NCBI GenBank assembly: GCA_030867875.1
Contig: JAOWCC010001634.1
Coordinates: 56,581,352-56,645,351, forward strand
From: Actinernus sp. WN-2022
Lineage: Eukaryota > Cnidaria > Anthozoa > Actiniaria > Actinernidae
Direction of reading: 5' to 3'
Length of the DNA: 64,000 nt
The notes below the pieces were generated by a model. The model was not told the origin of the DNA. It saw only the letters and a list, made by a program, of their open reading frames with translations, and made no database searches. Of this stretch, positions 37,007 through 46,779 are shown one piece after another. Position 1 is the first letter of the stretch. The number at the start of each line of letters is the position of its first letter. Position numbers and translations under genes: made by a program.

Positions 37007-38275
37007 ATTAAATGTAGATACGAGCAGGGGATAACACTTTAATATGGAGGGGGAGGAAATCCCATTGCTTGACTGGAACCTCAATGAATCGCCAAATGAG
37101 GAGCCTGCCGAAGACCGTTTTCCTGAAACCGGCGAGAACGCCCTGGCAAGGCTCTGATTGCCATTTCAGCGGCATTTCTGCGAGCAGCTGCTCGATGTAC
37201 TCATCCATGGTAGTCATGTTTCCACGTATATACTCATATGGTGTTTTTCTCAAAATAGGAATTCGAATGTGTAACAACTCTCGCATTACCACCTTACGCT
37301 GCTGCTTTGCCTCACTGGCTAGCTCAGTTGGTAGAGCACAGTCTAGAGTGCGGGAGGTTGGGGGTTCGAATCCCGCCCGCGTCCTTGGGCAGGGACGTTT
37401 ATAAGCCGTTGGCCTGGTCTCCTTCTAATCAGTATTTGAAGGGGACATGAGTAGTATAGGAGGGATGGAATTAGCCCCCTTTTTGGGGTGTTATGCTAAT
37501 TTTCAGGGGTGTTATACTAATTTTTAAGGCGCTCATGAATAAAATGGGGGTGAATAAATTATCTATTGTCTGGGGCTCATGAATAAAGTGGTGCGCTCAT
37601 GAATAAAGTGGTGCGCTCATGAATAAAATGAAGTGGAAAATGAAGTGGAATCTCATTAAATGAAGTGGTTTCTCATTATCTATTGTTCCTTTGGATGAGG
37701 TCATCGATCTATTCGGGCATGTTTGGGCAAAGCCTATTGTTTGGAGCAGCTATAAAGCTAGAACCGATCGCTCCCGAATCCATTCGAAATTGAGCAACAA
37801 CAAGATCGATCGACCCTGAAACCATTCGAAGTTGAATAAAAAATAAATAAAACATACCTCACAATATCTAAACCCCTTTGTAGCGTAAATAGTAAGAACA
37901 AACTACTCGTGATAGGCTCTAAACTGTCTTTATTATTTTCCTTTACAGTTAATAACTCATAAGATAATTGTATACAAAATCCGGTATGGTTCATTAGATC
38001 AACTTTGCTATTGTTCTTAGGGATTAGCGATAACTGAAGGGCCTATTGTTTTGAGGAAAACTCTTGAGATGCAAATTCTTCTCTAAAACTGAACTATAAT
38101 TACCATACGAATAAAAACAAACCACCAGATAAATTAAACATAGTTTATTCAATCTCAAAAACACCAATTTACAGTTCGTTTTCCTTATAGTCGCGGAGTT
38201 GATAACTTTCTTATTTCTCAGTTCTTGGGTTGATATAATGTACCGTGTTACAAGATTACACTGATTTATGTTTAA

Positions 38276-38473
38276 TTAATTTTTTTCTCGTTGACAAATG
38301 CTGCTTACTGATAAAAACTTTCTTTTTTGAAGTTTCGCTTCTTGTAAATATGGTTCACGTTCTTGAGTTGATAACCTATGGACTTGTGCCAAGTGGTTGG
38401 ATAATTTAACAAGATACTTTGATCCACAATTAGGTACAGGGCAGTTTTTCAAAGTCCGATTTTCCATGTTCAC
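38276..38473 (-). CDS. Small C2H2 zinc-finger protein (left arm copy)
   Basis: A 65-codon ORF with CPVPNCGSKYLVKLSNHLAQVH: Cys-x4-Cys-x11-His-x4-His, a single C2H2 finger. The arm mirror at 39009-39227 encodes the same protein with a few extra C-terminal residues. Such short single-finger proteins are known to me as Polinton passengers in cnidarians and other invertebrates; their function is unknown, but DNA or RNA binding is likely. Confidence 0.55.
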   Translation of the reverse strand: MNMENRTLKNCPVPNCGSKYLVKLSNHLAQVHRLSTQEREPYLQEAKLQKRKFLSVSSICQREKN

Positions 38474-38509
38474 TCGTTGAAAGTTAGTATCAAATAGTAC
38501 AAATCTACT

Positions 38510-38990
38510 TGATCGTCCCTTTTATCTCCTTTCATCCCTTTTGTCGCCTTTCGTCCCTCTTTTTTTCGTTTTGAAATAAAAAAAGAGGGATAAAACGAAA
38601 AAAAAGCGGGACAAAAGGCGACAAAAGGGCCTACTGACAAGAGACGTGTCCACATTCGGATATAGTTATCTCCGTTCATCCTTTTCATCCCTTTTGTCGC
38701 CTCTCGTCCCGCTTTATTCTTTTTTTATCCCTCTTTTTTTTTATTTCAAAACGAAAAAAAGAGGGACGAAAGGCGACAAAAGGGATGAAAGGGCCTACTG
38801 ACAAGAGACGTGTTCACATTCGGATATAGTCATCTCCGTTCATCCTTTTCATCCCTTTTGTCGCCTCTCGTCCCCCTTTTTCTTTTTTTATCCCTCTTTT
38901 TTTAATTTCAAAACAAAAAAAAGAGGGACGAAAGGCGACAAAAGGGATGAAAGGAGGTAAAAGGGACGATCAAGTAGATTTGTACTATTT
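38510..38990. repeat. Central repeat core of element C
   Basis: Several copies of CATCCCTTTTGTCGCC and its inverse alternate with A/T-rich hairpins (CCCTCTTTTTTT and its inverse). The core contains a ~165-bp direct repeat (units from about 38636 and 38803). Confidence 0.7.
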
Positions 38991-39008
38991 GATACTAACT
39001 TTCAACGA

Positions 39009-39227
39009 GTGAACATGGAAAATCGGACTTTGAAAAACTGCCCTGTACCTAATTGTGGATCAAAGTATCTTGTTAAATTATCCAACCACTTGGCACAAGT
39101 CCATAGGTTATCAACTCAAGAACGTGAACCATATTTACAAGAAGCGAAACTTCAAAAAAGAAAGTTTTTATCAGTAAGCAGCATTTGTCAACAAGAAAAA
39201 AAATCAATTAAACATAAATCAGTGTAA
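39009..39227 (+). CDS. Small C2H2 zinc-finger protein (right arm copy)
   Basis: A 72-codon ORF identical to the left-arm copy through SVSSICQ, then diverging by one codon and running eight or so residues further. The start ATG lies next to the repeat core, so both copies are transcribed outward towards the element ends. Confidence 0.55.
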   Translation: MNMENRTLKNCPVPNCGSKYLVKLSNHLAQVHRLSTQEREPYLQEAKLQKRKFLSVSSICQQEKKSIKHKSV

Positions 39228-40289
39228 TCTTGTAACACGGTACATTATATCAACCCAAGAACTGAGAAATAAGAAAGTTATCAACTCCGCGACTATAAGG
39301 AAAACGAACTGTAAATTGGTGTTTTTGAGATTGAATAAACTTTGTTTAATTTATCTGGTGGTTTGTTTTTATTCGTATGGTAATTATAGTTCAGTTTTAG
39401 AGAAGAATTTGCATCTCAAGAGTTTTCCTCAAAACAATAGACCCTTCAGTTATCGCTAATCCCTAAGAACAATAGCGGAGTTGATCTAATGAACCATACC
39501 GGATTTTGTATACAATTATCTTATGAGTTATTAACTGTAAAGGAAAATAATAAAGACAGTTTAGAGCCTATCACGAGTAGTTTGTTCTTACTATTTACGC
39601 TACAAAGGGGTTTAGATATTGTGAGGTATTTTTTATATTTTTTATTCAACTTCGAATGGTTTCAGGGTCGATCGATCTTGTTGTTGCTCAATTTCGAATG
39701 GATTCGGAAGCGATCGGTTCTAGCTTTATAGCTGCTCCAAACAATAGGCTTTGCCCAAACATGCCCGAATAGATCGATGACCTCATCCAAAGGAATAGAT
39801 AATGAGAAACCACTTCATTTAACGAGATTCCACTTCAATTTCCACTTCATTTTATTCATAAGCGCGCCGCACTTTATTCATGAGCTCACCACTTTATTCA
39901 AGAGCCCCAGACAATAGATAATTTATTCACCCCCATTTTATTCATGAGCGCCTTAAAATTAGCATAACATCCTGAAAATTAGCATAACACCCCTGAAAAT
40001 TAGCATAACACCCCAAAAAGGGGGCTAATTCCATCCCTCCTATACTACTGACGTGAAAGAACCCGTTGTACTATTCGAAAAAGAGCAGGGGATTGTCACC
40101 CGGTACAGCAGCCTGGCCATTGCACTAACCCCATACTCAACATTATAAACTGCGTGGCAGCTATTAGCGCCGTAAAGCAATCCGAAAAAAATCACTGACG
40201 GGATATGTCAGTAATATGTAAAGCGCCATGAAACTGTGGTGATATGGCGCTATATAAATATGGCCATTATTATTTGCCTTCTGTTCCTT

Positions 40290-40509
40290 CCTAGAGAGCT
40301 TTGTAAACATGTAAAGATCCTGAGCCACAATCAACACAAATGGGAAGATAGCTCTGGGTACCCTTCCCACACCCACGACAATGCTTTGGAAGTGGTCTTC
40401 CCTGTCTCTGTTTCTTGAGGTGAACCTTACAGTATGTATCCATACAAGACTTGTCACAGTGGGCACTCTCTCCAACTTTCAACCATTTACAAGTATCCTT
40501 TCCACGCAT
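40290..40509 (-). pseudogene. Polinton Cys-rich zinc protein relic (right TIR copy)
   Basis: The mirror of 35346-35624. It reads MRGKDTCKWLKVGESAHCDK and keeps LPKHCRGCGKGTQS and ICVDCGSG, so it is better preserved than the left copy, but it runs out of homology after about 60 codons. Confidence 0.65.
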
Positions 40510-40782
40510 GTTGGTATTTTTAACACCTTAGGTATACCATTTATTTACACGTCGCTCTAATAGGTATTCTAAGTATATACATGATTTCTATGCATGTCGA
40601 AAGCCTATGGCTCGAGGTCTGGCTACTCAATGGCTGGAGAGATAACATATTTGGCGGACAACATTCTTGCGCTAGAACCCCTTGAGCCGTGCTGCGCCAG
40701 AATGGGGGGTGGCCCCTGGGGTTCCCAGCTCCGGTTCCCAGCCGTGCTGCGCCAGAACCCCCATATTATATACTACTATGGC

Positions 40783-41560
40783 TATTGTTTTTAGGTTTGG
40801 TCATACCGGCTCAATGACAATTTTTAGCTCCCCCACTTGAAATTTCGCTCCACCGTCCCTGTCTTGTCTAATCTCTCTTTCACGGTAAAGCAAAATCACT
40901 CTACTGAATTGCCCCCTGGTTCATAACTTTATTGTCTTAAACTTTATTAAATGTGCATTAACAATAATTACTTTTCCGTTAATAAAAAATAAACATACAG
41001 AGGCAAGGCCCAGCTATCATTCAAGTACATAAAATAATTATTGCACCAACTGTCAAATTTGAGACATTTATTTTTAAACAAATCTCATTTGCTATCATTG
41101 ATTAAATTATCATATCACACATAAAGGCACATGGGAACTGTATTGGTATTGTAATGGAAATTATAGTTTAAAATGTGTACTTACCTTGCCTTTTTGCAAC
41201 AATAATAAATATACCATCAGCAACAAGGTAGCTTACTCTGTGTATACACCAATAAACTGTATTTTTCAGTTCTTTAATACGTTCTTCTTTCCTATTTTTC
41301 TTCTGACCACTCTATCAATCACGGGAGCCATTTCATTGGCTGCTCGGCGTGCTTGATTTTCTTATAATGAATGCTCGCGAATTTCTTTCCGCGTAGATAG
41401 TTTTATAATACAATAGATGGTTTGCACTCAATCCCCAGAGATTCAAATGACAAAGAGCATGGCGGCCATGTTGGTGTACAGAACAAAAGAAGCTAACGAG
41501 GAATCTATTGTTACCTGTACACCAACATGGCGGCTATGACGTCACGTGCAAAGGGTCTAT
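40783..41560. other. No gene; one short inverted repeat
   Basis: AT-rich. At 41457-41482 and 41513-41540 a ~23-bp inverted pair (GCATGGCGGCCATGTTGG...) forms a hairpin, probably a tiny MITE or primer relic. Nothing else is recognised. Confidence 0.5.
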
Positions 41561-41561
41561 A

Positions 41562-42039
41562 CAGTCGAGCCTCCCGTGAGCGGACACCTTTGGGACCTAG
41601 CGTAGCTGTACACTTTCGGGAGGTGTCCGCTTACAGGAGGTTGAAATTAAGGGTTTGGAAGTTGCAGTCAACCGTGGAATTATAAACCACATGCTTTAAA
41701 CGGCTATATAGGTTCAATCTTAGGCTCATTGCTCAAATATGCTGTCTTTTTACTAAGCTGACCTTGATTTAGCTAGAACTGCACACATTTGAAAATATTA
41801 ACTTCAATATCTTCGGGTGTCCGCTTAAGAGGTGTTAATTAATTTTTTTTTGCTCATGTGGACATAGAGATAGGTGTCCGCGTTCGCATACGAGGTGTCC
41901 GCGTTCGCATACGAGGTGTCCGCTTACAGGAGGTGGCAAATGTAGTGTTTTATTAGAGAAATGGTCGTGAGCGCGGAAATGTATCCACTTACAGGAGGTG
42001 TCCACTTATGGGAGGTGTCCGTTAATGGAGGTTCGACTG
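41562..42039. mobile_element. 478-bp MITE (CAGTCGA ends, TA-flanked)
   Basis: Ends CAGTCGAGCCTCCCGTGAGC and their inverse, with TA at both edges (41560-41561, 42040-42041). GGTGTCCGCTTACAGGAGG-type segments repeat several times inside. The end type fits the pogo/Tigger group. Confidence 0.75.
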
Positions 42040-42091
42040 TAGAAGATGGTTCCCTTAGATGTCCTATAACAAATAGAAGATGGTTCCCCTA

Positions 42092-42727
42092 GTTAGTTGG
42101 CGTCCCTTGGTTCTTGTTTGGGCCCACTTTTGTTCTCTATTTATAGTAGTCAACTGTTCGACATTGTTAGCCATCATTTACCAGAAGTTCATTCGTACGC
42201 TGATGATACCCAGCTCTACTTAGCGTTTAAACCGGCTGATGATACATCTCAAGCGGCTGCTCTCGCTGTCATGGAAGCTTGCATAGAAGATCTTATAAGA
42301 TGGATGATTAAGGACAAGCTCATGATAAACAGTGGAAAGACTGAGTTCCTACTCATCGGAACAAGGCAGCAATTGGAAAAAGTGAAAATTAAAACTCTCT
42401 CAGTTGGAAATTCTGAAGTCTCGCTCTCGGACCTTGTTCGTAATCTTGGCTCATGGTTTGATAGCAATTTATCTATGTCTGTTCATGTCTCTAAGATTTG
42501 CAAAGCAGCTTATTATGACTTATACAATATCTCCCGGATTCGAAAATATATCAGTAGAACTCTCATCCATTCTTTTGTCACTAATCGCTTAGATTATTGT
42601 AACGCATTACTTTATGGACTACCGAACTCACAATTGGGTAAACTGCAACGAGTGCAAAATGCCGCTGCTAGATTAATCTATCGTGCGCCTAGGTTCTGTC
42701 ATACTTCGCCGTTTCTACTAGAACTAA
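42092..42727 (+). pseudogene. LINE RT, part before the Polinton A insertion
   Basis: Holds GSCLGPLLFSIYSSQL, VHSYADDTQLYLAF (catalytic YADD) and the thumb region up to RAPRFCHTSPFLLELK, where element A begins. The copy is 5'-truncated: the MITE ends only 50 bp upstream. The reading continues in the same frame at 59242 once one copy of the 5-bp duplication is ignored. Confidence 0.85.
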
Positions 42728-42738
42728 AGTAGTATATG

Positions 42739-42900
42739 AATTGTTGCTTCTGGCCCGATTACAACAAAATACGACGAACACACTGTTGCATTTGTTGCAT
42801 TTTATAACATCTCACCCTTCGGGTTCGTTATCATAAAATGCAACAAATGCAACAGTGTGTTCGTCGTATTTTGTTGTAATCGGGCCAGAGAGCAACAATT
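42739..42900. repeat. Long hairpin in the left TIR
   Basis: A perfect 56-bp stem (42750-42805 with 42833-42888) is extended by about 10 bp on each side with a small bulge. The 27-nt loop has its own mini-stem (ACCC-TTC-GGGT). The mirror is at 59069-59230. Confidence 0.9.
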
Positions 42901-43012
42901 TATCTTCTACTATAGTTCATTTATTGTATTTATAATTATATATTAAATAATCGGTTTCTACCGCTTTTTCCGGATTAAAGCAGTTTTGTTGTACTACTTT
43001 TAATCATATTTT

Positions 43013-43038
43013 ACATTTCAACGTCCTATTAGAGGAGT
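43013..43038 (+). promoter_or_regulatory. TIR promoter-like motif, copy 1
   Basis: ACATTTCA followed by CCTATTAGAGGAGT. A second copy lies 120 bp downstream and a third, inverted, in the right TIR. Confidence 0.5.
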
Positions 43039-43133
43039 GTGATTATTAGGTATTATAACATATGTTGTCATATTCATTATTTACTACTATAGTCCATTCA
43101 TCATATTTCTATACCATATTAGATCGAGGTATT

Positions 43134-43159
43134 ACATTTCACCACCCTATTAGAGGAGT
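43134..43159 (+). promoter_or_regulatory. TIR-type promoter motif upstream of polB
   Basis: ACATTTCA then CCTATTAGAGGAGT, ending 23 bp before the polB ATG. It is part of an imperfect repeat of the inner TIR (about 42905-43038 and 43083-43165). Confidence 0.5.
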
Positions 43160-43182
43160 TTGGCTATAAGTTTTATTATATC

Positions 43183-46100
43183 ATGGCTGATCATATACTA
43201 GCGTTTGTCCGAGTACGTGCTTTAAGGAATTATTTACATGGATGGAAGATGGATATTCCGGATGATAATCCTCTAGGAGCAGATCCAGCTGCTTTTCTTG
43301 CTGGTGTGCGTAAGCAAACTACCGAAAAGCTTAAAGAAGAGATTCAAGAACATAATTCCTTTAAAGCTCAACTAGGTTTAAACATAACTTTCGTACTTGA
43401 TAAACCTGATGGTTATATATATGAGACAGCCACCTTTTATAGCCTTCAATCTGTTTTGATCAACGACGATGGGATCCGTAATGTAATAGTAGAATCACAT
43501 GCTCAGATATACAACCAAATCGAGAAGTGGATCAGTCGAGGATCTAATTGGGTCGTAGATAGGGTCAATATTCTATGGTTAAACACCGCTAGATATCAAC
43601 CACTACGTGGAGGCTCATATTTACCACTACCATCAGAAATAGCTAATAAGAAAGCAGTGATCAATGTGAACAACAAAGACGACAATTGCTTACGTTGGTC
43701 GCTACGCGCAGAAGCTCTTTCAACAGCAAGAAAAGCAGCAAAACTTCCAACCATAAAAAACCCTCAGGAGACATCGAAATATAAAGGAGATGATGGGTTT
43801 AACTTTGATGGCGTGGATGCGCCAACACCAATCTCACAAATAAAACGCGTAGAGAAGCAAAACAAAATCTCGATTAATGTGTTTGGATGGAATTCGAAGG
43901 AAAAGCAAGTGATCATACACCACATTTCGAATGAGACTTTCTTAAAGCATGTTAACCTATTGCTAATAGAAGACCAAAGTAGTGGTAAGCAACACTATTG
44001 TTGGATCAAGAACTTTAATCGCCTCCTATTCGATCAAACGAAGAATCGTAATAGGAAGTACTTTTGCGAGCGATGTCTACATGGATATTCCGATGAAGCT
44101 CTTCTTACGAAGCACATTCCAGAGTGTAATGGTATCAATGACAGAGCCATACGCATTGAAATGCCTACCAATAATAACAACAAAGTCTCATTCCAGAATA
44201 TCCACAAACAGCTTAAAGTACCCTATACTATCTATGCAGACCTTGAGGCATTAACCACTAAGATCGAAGGACCTGCTCAAGACCTAAAGAAGAGCAATAC
44301 TATTAAAACAGAAGAACATATTCCCTGTGGATTTTGCTATATAGTTATACGTTCCGATGGTCATAGCGAACCACCAGTACTATATAGAGGCACGGATACT
44401 ATCGAACGTTTTCTACGATGCATACAAGAGGAAGAGGTGAAGATCAAAGCCCAAAAGGCTAAACCACTATGTATGTCATGGAAAAACTATAGGGTTTATA
44501 ATAGCGCAGCGATTTGTCATATCTGTCAGAAGCCCTTAATTGGTGATAAAGTACGTGATCATTGCCACATCACAGGTGAGTTTCGAGGTGCCGCACACAA
44601 AACATGTAATCTAAAATTACGTATATCACCTATAATTCCAGTTGTATTTCATAATTTACGTGGTTATGATTGTCACTTATTGATGCAATCTATTTCTAAG
44701 ACTAAAGGTAATATATCTTGCATACCAAATAATATGGAGAAATATATTTCATTCTCACTTGGTAACCTACGATTCATTGATAGTATTCAATTCTTACCAT
44801 CATCTCTTAGTAAGTTGGTATCAAGTGCAGCTGAAGACACATTCAAACAAATCGCAAAACACACACATGATCAAGAGAAAACCAATCTATTAACTCGTAA
44901 AGGAGTGTATCCATATGAGTACATGGATTCATGGGATAGATTTGTAGAGACTTCTCTACCACCGAAAGATGCATTCTATAGTAAACTAACTCTAGAGGAC
45001 ATATCCGACGAAGATTACGAACACGCAATAAAAGTTTGGAATGTATTTGATTGTAAGACATTGGGTGATTACCATGACCTTTACCTACAAACTGACGTAC
45101 TTCTTATAGCAGATGTGTTCGAGACCTTTCGCACAACATGTATGCAAAACTATGGTTTGGATCCTGCTAACTACTATACTAGTCCTGGTCTATCGTGGGA
45201 TGCATTGTTAAAGAAGACAGGTGTGGAGCTTGAACTATTAACCGACTACGACATGCATTTATTCATTGAGAAAGGTCTACGTGGTGGTATATCTATGGTG
45301 TCTCAGCGTTATGCCAAAGCAAATAACCAAAGTATACCCGATTTTGATCGTAATAAACCAAATAGTCACATACTATATCTTGACGCTAATAATCTGTATG
45401 GTTATGCTATGAGTCAATATCTACCAACGGGAGGATTCGAGTGGTGTACACCAACGGAAGAACGAATCGTCGAACATGCGATTGATTCAGATAAAGGTTA
45501 TATCCTTGAAGCCGATCTAGATTATCCTCGAGAACTTCACGATGCACATAACAGCTATCCACTAGCTCCAGAGAGAATGCGAGTCGATAAAACTTGGTTC
45601 TCAGAGTATCAAACCGATCTATTCGAGGAACTATATAAAGGTAATGGATCTTTTAAAGTGGAAAAACTCGTACCTAACTTATATAACAAAGAACGATATG
45701 TGCTACACTACCGCAACCTACAACTGTATCTATCTCTTGGTATGCGTTTGAAAAAGATCTACAGGGCATTACGATTTGATCAATCCCCATGGATGGAACC
45801 ATACATACGAATGAATACGGAGTTACGAAAACAAGCGAAGAGCACTTTCGAGCAGGATCTATACAAACTGATGAACAATAGCGTATTTGGTAAGACAATG
45901 GAGAATCTACGTAAGCGTGTAGATATCCAATTAGTGCGTGCATCGGAAGGAAACAAACTACAACGTCTATTGAATAAACCTAGTTATGCTCATTCGACGA
46001 TCTTTGACGATAATCTAGCAGCGGTACATAACTACAAAAGCAAACTACTTCTTAACCGTCCAGTATATGTTGGAATGTCAATTCTAGATCTCTCAAAACA

Positions 46101-46779
46101 TTTGATGTATGACTTCTACTACAACGAGCTCAAGAAGCAATATGGACAACGCTGTAATCTACTTTATACCGATACCGACAGCCTACTACTACACATTAAA
46201 ACTGAAGACGTCTATTCAGACATGGCAACTCATAAACATCTATATGATACTAGTAACTATAGCAAAGACCACCCGCTGTATAGTATAGACAACAAGAAAG
46301 TACTTGGTAAAATGAAAGACGAATGTGGAGGTATTCCAATTGTAGAATATGTCGGACTACGATCTAAGCTCTATTCTATATTAAAAGTAGGTGGCGATGA
46401 GATTCGTAAAGCTAAAGGTACCAAGAAGGCAGTAGTGAAACATCGTATTCGTCATGATCAATATAAAGAGTGCTTGATGGATAAGAAAGTATTCAAACAT
46501 GGAATGCATATGCTTCGAAGTGAAGGTCACAGGATGTATGGTATGCATATGAATAAAGTATCTCTATCACCATTCGATAGTAAGAGATGTATTCTAGCAA
46601 ACGGAATAGATACGATAGCCTACGGTCATGGAGACTTTTTTCCAGATAATGAAGAAGTAGCCGATTTTATTAGCAATATAATATCGAACGCAATCGATAC
46701 ACTATCCTACAATCGTAAAAACATCATTACAGAGGATGAAGGTATGGACGACTTTATTAGTGACTTGCTTCTATCTTAG
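43183..46779 (+). CDS. polB: Protein-primed family B DNA polymerase
   Basis: A 1,198-aa replicase expected to copy the element from protein-primed ends. A C2H2-like cluster lies at ~294-314 (CERCLHGY...HIPEC). Exo I is YADLEA (~351), Exo II FHNLRGYDCH (~488) and Exo III-like TDVLLIADVF (~638). Polymerase motif A is YLDANNLYGY (~732), B NNSVFGKT (~897) and C YTDTDS (~994), and LRSKLYS (~1060) fits the KxY-type motif. All catalytic Asp residues are present. Between Exo I and II a Cys/His module (CHICQKPL...DHCHITGEFRG...CN, ~444-475) looks like an endonuclease-VII/HNH-type zinc site. The length suits Polintons. The gene reads away from the left TIR and overlaps the convergent integrase by 9 bp. 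Confidence 0.95.
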   Translation: MADHILAFVRVRALRNYLHGWKMDIPDDNPLGADPAAFLAGVRKQTTEKLKEEIQEHNSFKAQLGLNITFVLDKPDGYIYETATFYSLQSVLINDDGIRNVIVESHAQIYNQIEKWISRGSNWVVDRVNILWLNTARYQPLRGGSYLPLPSEIANKKAVINVNNKDDNCLRWSLRAEALSTARKAAKLPTIKNPQETSKYKGDDGFNFDGVDAPTPISQIKRVEKQNKISINVFGWNSKEKQVIIHHISNETFLKHVNLLLIEDQSSGKQHYCWIKNFNRLLFDQTKNRNRKYFCERCLHGYSDEALLTKHIPECNGINDRAIRIEMPTNNNNKVSFQNIHKQLKVPYTIYADLEALTTKIEGPAQDLKKSNTIKTEEHIPCGFCYIVIRSDGHSEPPVLYRGTDTIERFLRCIQEEEVKIKAQKAKPLCMSWKNYRVYNSAAICHICQKPLIGDKVRDHCHITGEFRGAAHKTCNLKLRISPIIPVVFHNLRGYDCHLLMQSISKTKGNISCIPNNMEKYISFSLGNLRFIDSIQFLPSSLSKLVSSAAEDTFKQIAKHTHDQEKTNLLTRKGVYPYEYMDSWDRFVETSLPPKDAFYSKLTLEDISDEDYEHAIKVWNVFDCKTLGDYHDLYLQTDVLLIADVFETFRTTCMQNYGLDPANYYTSPGLSWDALLKKTGVELELLTDYDMHLFIEKGLRGGISMVSQRYAKANNQSIPDFDRNKPNSHILYLDANNLYGYAMSQYLPTGGFEWCTPTEERIVEHAIDSDKGYILEADLDYPRELHDAHNSYPLAPERMRVDKTWFSEYQTDLFEELYKGNGSFKVEKLVPNLYNKERYVLHYRNLQLYLSLGMRLKKIYRALRFDQSPWMEPYIRMNTELRKQAKSTFEQDLYKLMNNSVFGKTMENLRKRVDIQLVRASEGNKLQRLLNKPSYAHSTIFDDNLAAVHNYKSKLLLNRPVYVGMSILDLSKHLMYDFYYNELKKQYGQRCNLLYTDTDSLLLHIKTEDVYSDMATHKHLYDTSNYSKDHPLYSIDNKKVLGKMKDECGGIPIVEYVGLRSKLYSILKVGGDEIRKAKGTKKAVVKHRIRHDQYKECLMDKKVFKHGMHMLRSEGHRMYGMHMNKVSLSPFDSKRCILANGIDTIAYGHGDFFPDNEEVADFISNIISNAIDTLSYNRKNIITEDEGMDDFISDLLLS

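Larger units (their letters stand above)
37450..40049. mobile_element. Element C: 2.6-kb palindromic Polinton-like derivative
   Basis: The ends begin AGTAGTATAGGAGGGATGG, so they share AGTAGTATA with Polintons A and B, and are flanked by gacatg / gacgtg (37444-37449, 40050-40055; one mismatch). The arms are about 1.05 kb each (37450-38500 and 39000-40049) and near-perfect, so nearly the whole element is a palindrome around a repeat core at 38510-38990. Each arm carries the same small zinc-finger gene. Confidence 0.7.
37313..40272 (+). mobile_element. tRNA-derived SINE inside Polinton B, split by element C
   Basis: Part 1 (37313-37449) has an A box (TAGCTCAGTTGG) and B box (GGGTTCGAATCCC). 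Part 2 (about 40056-40272) is the body and tail, ending GGCGCTATATAAATATGG and an ATT-rich run. The outer flanks are TTTGCCT on both sides (37306-37312 and 40273-40279). The two parts total about 355 bp; 37450-40049 is a later insertion. Confidence 0.7.
35101..40777. mobile_element. Polinton B: decayed Polinton/Maverick, capsid gene and TIRs only
   Basis: Both ends begin AGTAGTATATAATATGGGGG and are flanked by an exact 5-bp duplication, atggc (35096-35100 and 40778-40782). The inverted arms cover roughly 35101-35730 on the left and, on the right, 40777-40273 plus 37312-37160, split by later insertions. Between them only a broken capsid gene remains; polymerase, integrase and ATPase are absent. 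The first ten end bases are shared with the intact element at 42728-59241. Confidence 0.8.
42728..43046 (+). repeat. Polinton A left TIR
   Basis: Matches the inverse of 58924-59241 almost base for base; small differences appear only in the last ~40 bp. It contains the long hairpin at 42739-42900 and the first promoter-like motif. Confidence 0.93.

Noticed and set aside
38470..38990. ORFs in the repeat core of element C
   Set aside because: Low-complexity repeat translation with no conserved pattern.
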